A stretch of 6,700 nt of DNA from Flammeovirgaceae bacterium (lineage in GTDB: Bacteria; Bacteroidota; Bacteroidia; Cytophagales; Cyclobacteriaceae), in assembly GCA_947457025.1 (NCBI GenBank), contig CANGUI010000098.1, forward strand, positions 1 to 6,700. Reading direction: 5' to 3'. The position numbers and the translations under genes are program-made. Under the pieces are notes generated by a model that was not told the DNA's origin, did not search any database, and worked only from the letters and a program-made list of their open reading frames with translations. Every line of letters starts with the position of its first letter. The first letter of the stretch is position 1. Shown here in pieces: positions 6,048 through 6,700 of this stretch.

Positions 6048-6065
6048 GCCTACAAGAGTGTAGGC
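6048..6065. terminator. Hairpin in the convergent gap between sixA and the DUF4421 gene
   Basis: GCCTACA (6048-6054) and TGTAGGC (6059-6065) form a perfect 7-bp stem with a 4-base loop. It lies 21 bases after the DUF4421 stop codon on the - strand and about 90 bases after the sixA stop codon. No T run follows on either strand, so it is not a standard intrinsic terminator; it may protect or help end both 3' ends. A separate run of eight T at 5967-5974, ten bases after sixA, has no good stem directly before it. Confidence 0.35.
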
Positions 6066-6085
6066 CTGTGCCCGGATAGTGTACG

Positions 6086-6700
6086 TCACCTCTTCCGCAA
6101 GGATTTTGGCAATGGCAAGAAATCCCAGGCCCTTTTTTTTAAAATCCCCTTTTCGGGAATGCGATAACCAACGAGTAACTTGAAATTCGTAGCATTTGTT
6201 GTAACCTGAAACTCGCTGAACTTGACCTGGCGCATAAGATTTACAAACGACACCCCGCCAAACCACCTGTCGCTGTTATAGCCCAGGGCAATACGATTAT
6301 CGATGAAGGTATTTATGATGATGTCGTAGCGGGGCCGGCCCGTTTCATCCACATAGAAAATCCAATGGTGAGCAGGCCCCCAGGCAAGTGAAATATTCAA
6401 AAACCAATTCTTGAAAATCAGGTTATAGGTGTACCCGGGCGCAAGACTGAAGGTGGTGAAAGTAAGATCACCAAATGTTTTTCCAATGCCTGCATTGGCC
6501 CGAAGCCGTTTCGTTAATACCACCGAATCAGAATCAAAATTCGATGTGTTGAATGTACCCGCCAGTACCCAGGATCCCCCGCTTGTATACTGCCGCTCGG
6601 CAAAGTTATACGCTGATCGAAGCGAGAATGAGCGCTTGTTAAAAACATAGAACCCGTTTACTCCGGAGCTGCGCAACGTAATGTCCGACCGCACGGCCAC
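6086..6700 (-). CDS. DUF4421 family protein, C-terminal part (5' end outside window)
   Basis: The last 204 codons of a larger gene are visible; the frame stays open to the right edge, and the GTG at 6700 is most likely an internal valine. I match it to DUF4421, a family of Bacteroidetes proteins of unknown function, from blocks such as GKTFGDLTF, LAPGYTYNLIFKNWFLNISLAWGP, NRIALGYNSDRWFGGVSF and the closing FKLLVGYRIPEKGILKKRAWDF. The many alternating hydrophobic/polar segments with aromatic residues at their ends suggest amphipathic beta strands, as in an outer-membrane beta barrel (inference). No signal peptide can be checked because the N-terminus is missing. A run of eight A in the coding strand (6140-6133), near the end, encodes the LKKR residues; the frame through it is intact. 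The family call rests on memory of the pattern. Confidence 0.75.
   Translation of the reverse strand: MAVRSDITLRSSGVNGFYVFNKRSFSLRSAYNFAERQYTSGGSWVLAGTFNTSNFDSDSVVLTKRLRANAGIGKTFGDLTFTTFSLAPGYTYNLIFKNWFLNISLAWGPAHHWIFYVDETGRPRYDIIINTFIDNRIALGYNSDRWFGGVSFVNLMRQVKFSEFQVTTNATNFKLLVGYRIPEKGILKKRAWDFLPLPKSLRKR

Noticed and set aside
5994..6266. A 90-codon - strand frame overlapping the end of the DUF4421 gene, which might suggest a frameshift at the run of eight A (6140-6133)
   Set aside because: The DUF4421 frame ends with a normal family-like C-terminus (GYRIPEKGILKKRAWDF) and its own stop codon, so no frameshift is needed. Phase variation at the A run is possible but has no support beyond the run.

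Overview
This window most likely comes from a member of the Bacteroidota, probably a Cytophagales-like bacterium (inference). The evidence is an NqrF whose layout and C-terminus fit this phylum, an arginase-family protein of a type I associate with Bacteroidetes, a DUF4421 protein, start codons mostly without Shine-Dalgarno sequences, and a clear Bacteroidetes-type promoter (-33 TTG / -7 TAnnTTTG) in front of the acyltransferase gene. Base composition looks close to 50 % G+C throughout, with no obvious compositional island.

Layout, left to right. (1) On the + strand, the last 297 codons of nqrF (2-895), normally the last gene of a Na+-pumping NADH:quinone reductase operon, end at a strong intrinsic terminator (915-944). 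(2) An arginase/formimidoylglutamase-family gene follows (971-2128, +). (3) It converges, with a 25-base gap, on an NRAMP-family transporter gene on the - strand (2154-3440). (4) A 422-base stretch without a secure gene (3441-3862) holds promoter-like elements and an open - strand frame for a small hydrophobic protein that may or may not be real. (5) A MaoC-like hydratase gene (3863-4324, +) converges, with a 12-base gap, on (6) an LpxL/HtrB-type acyltransferase gene (4337-5260, -). (7) From the 175-base divergent gap beyond it, a SixA-type histidine phosphatase gene (5436-5957, +) is read outward. (8) It converges on the C-terminal part of a DUF4421 protein gene (6086-6700, -) that runs off the right edge.

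Apart from the end of the nqr operon, every gene looks singly transcribed, and alternating strands argue against one shared pathway. The functions are mostly housekeeping: energy conservation, metal or ion transport, acyl-CoA metabolism, lipid A acylation and protein dephosphorylation. I found no CRISPR array, mobile element, RNA gene, toxin-antitoxin pair or defence system.

The most unusual features are two neighbouring proteins with altered metal sites. The arginase-family protein keeps only part of the dinuclear metal-ligand set (GATHD, DAFLD and SFDVT in place of GGxHD, DAHxD and SxDxD). The NRAMP-family protein has GPGT and VPYN where the classical metal-binding DPGN and MPH motifs lie. 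Also of interest are the acyltransferase promoter, which leaves almost no room for a 5' leader, and the start of the NRAMP gene, where a TTG start overlaps the stop of a short upstream frame.
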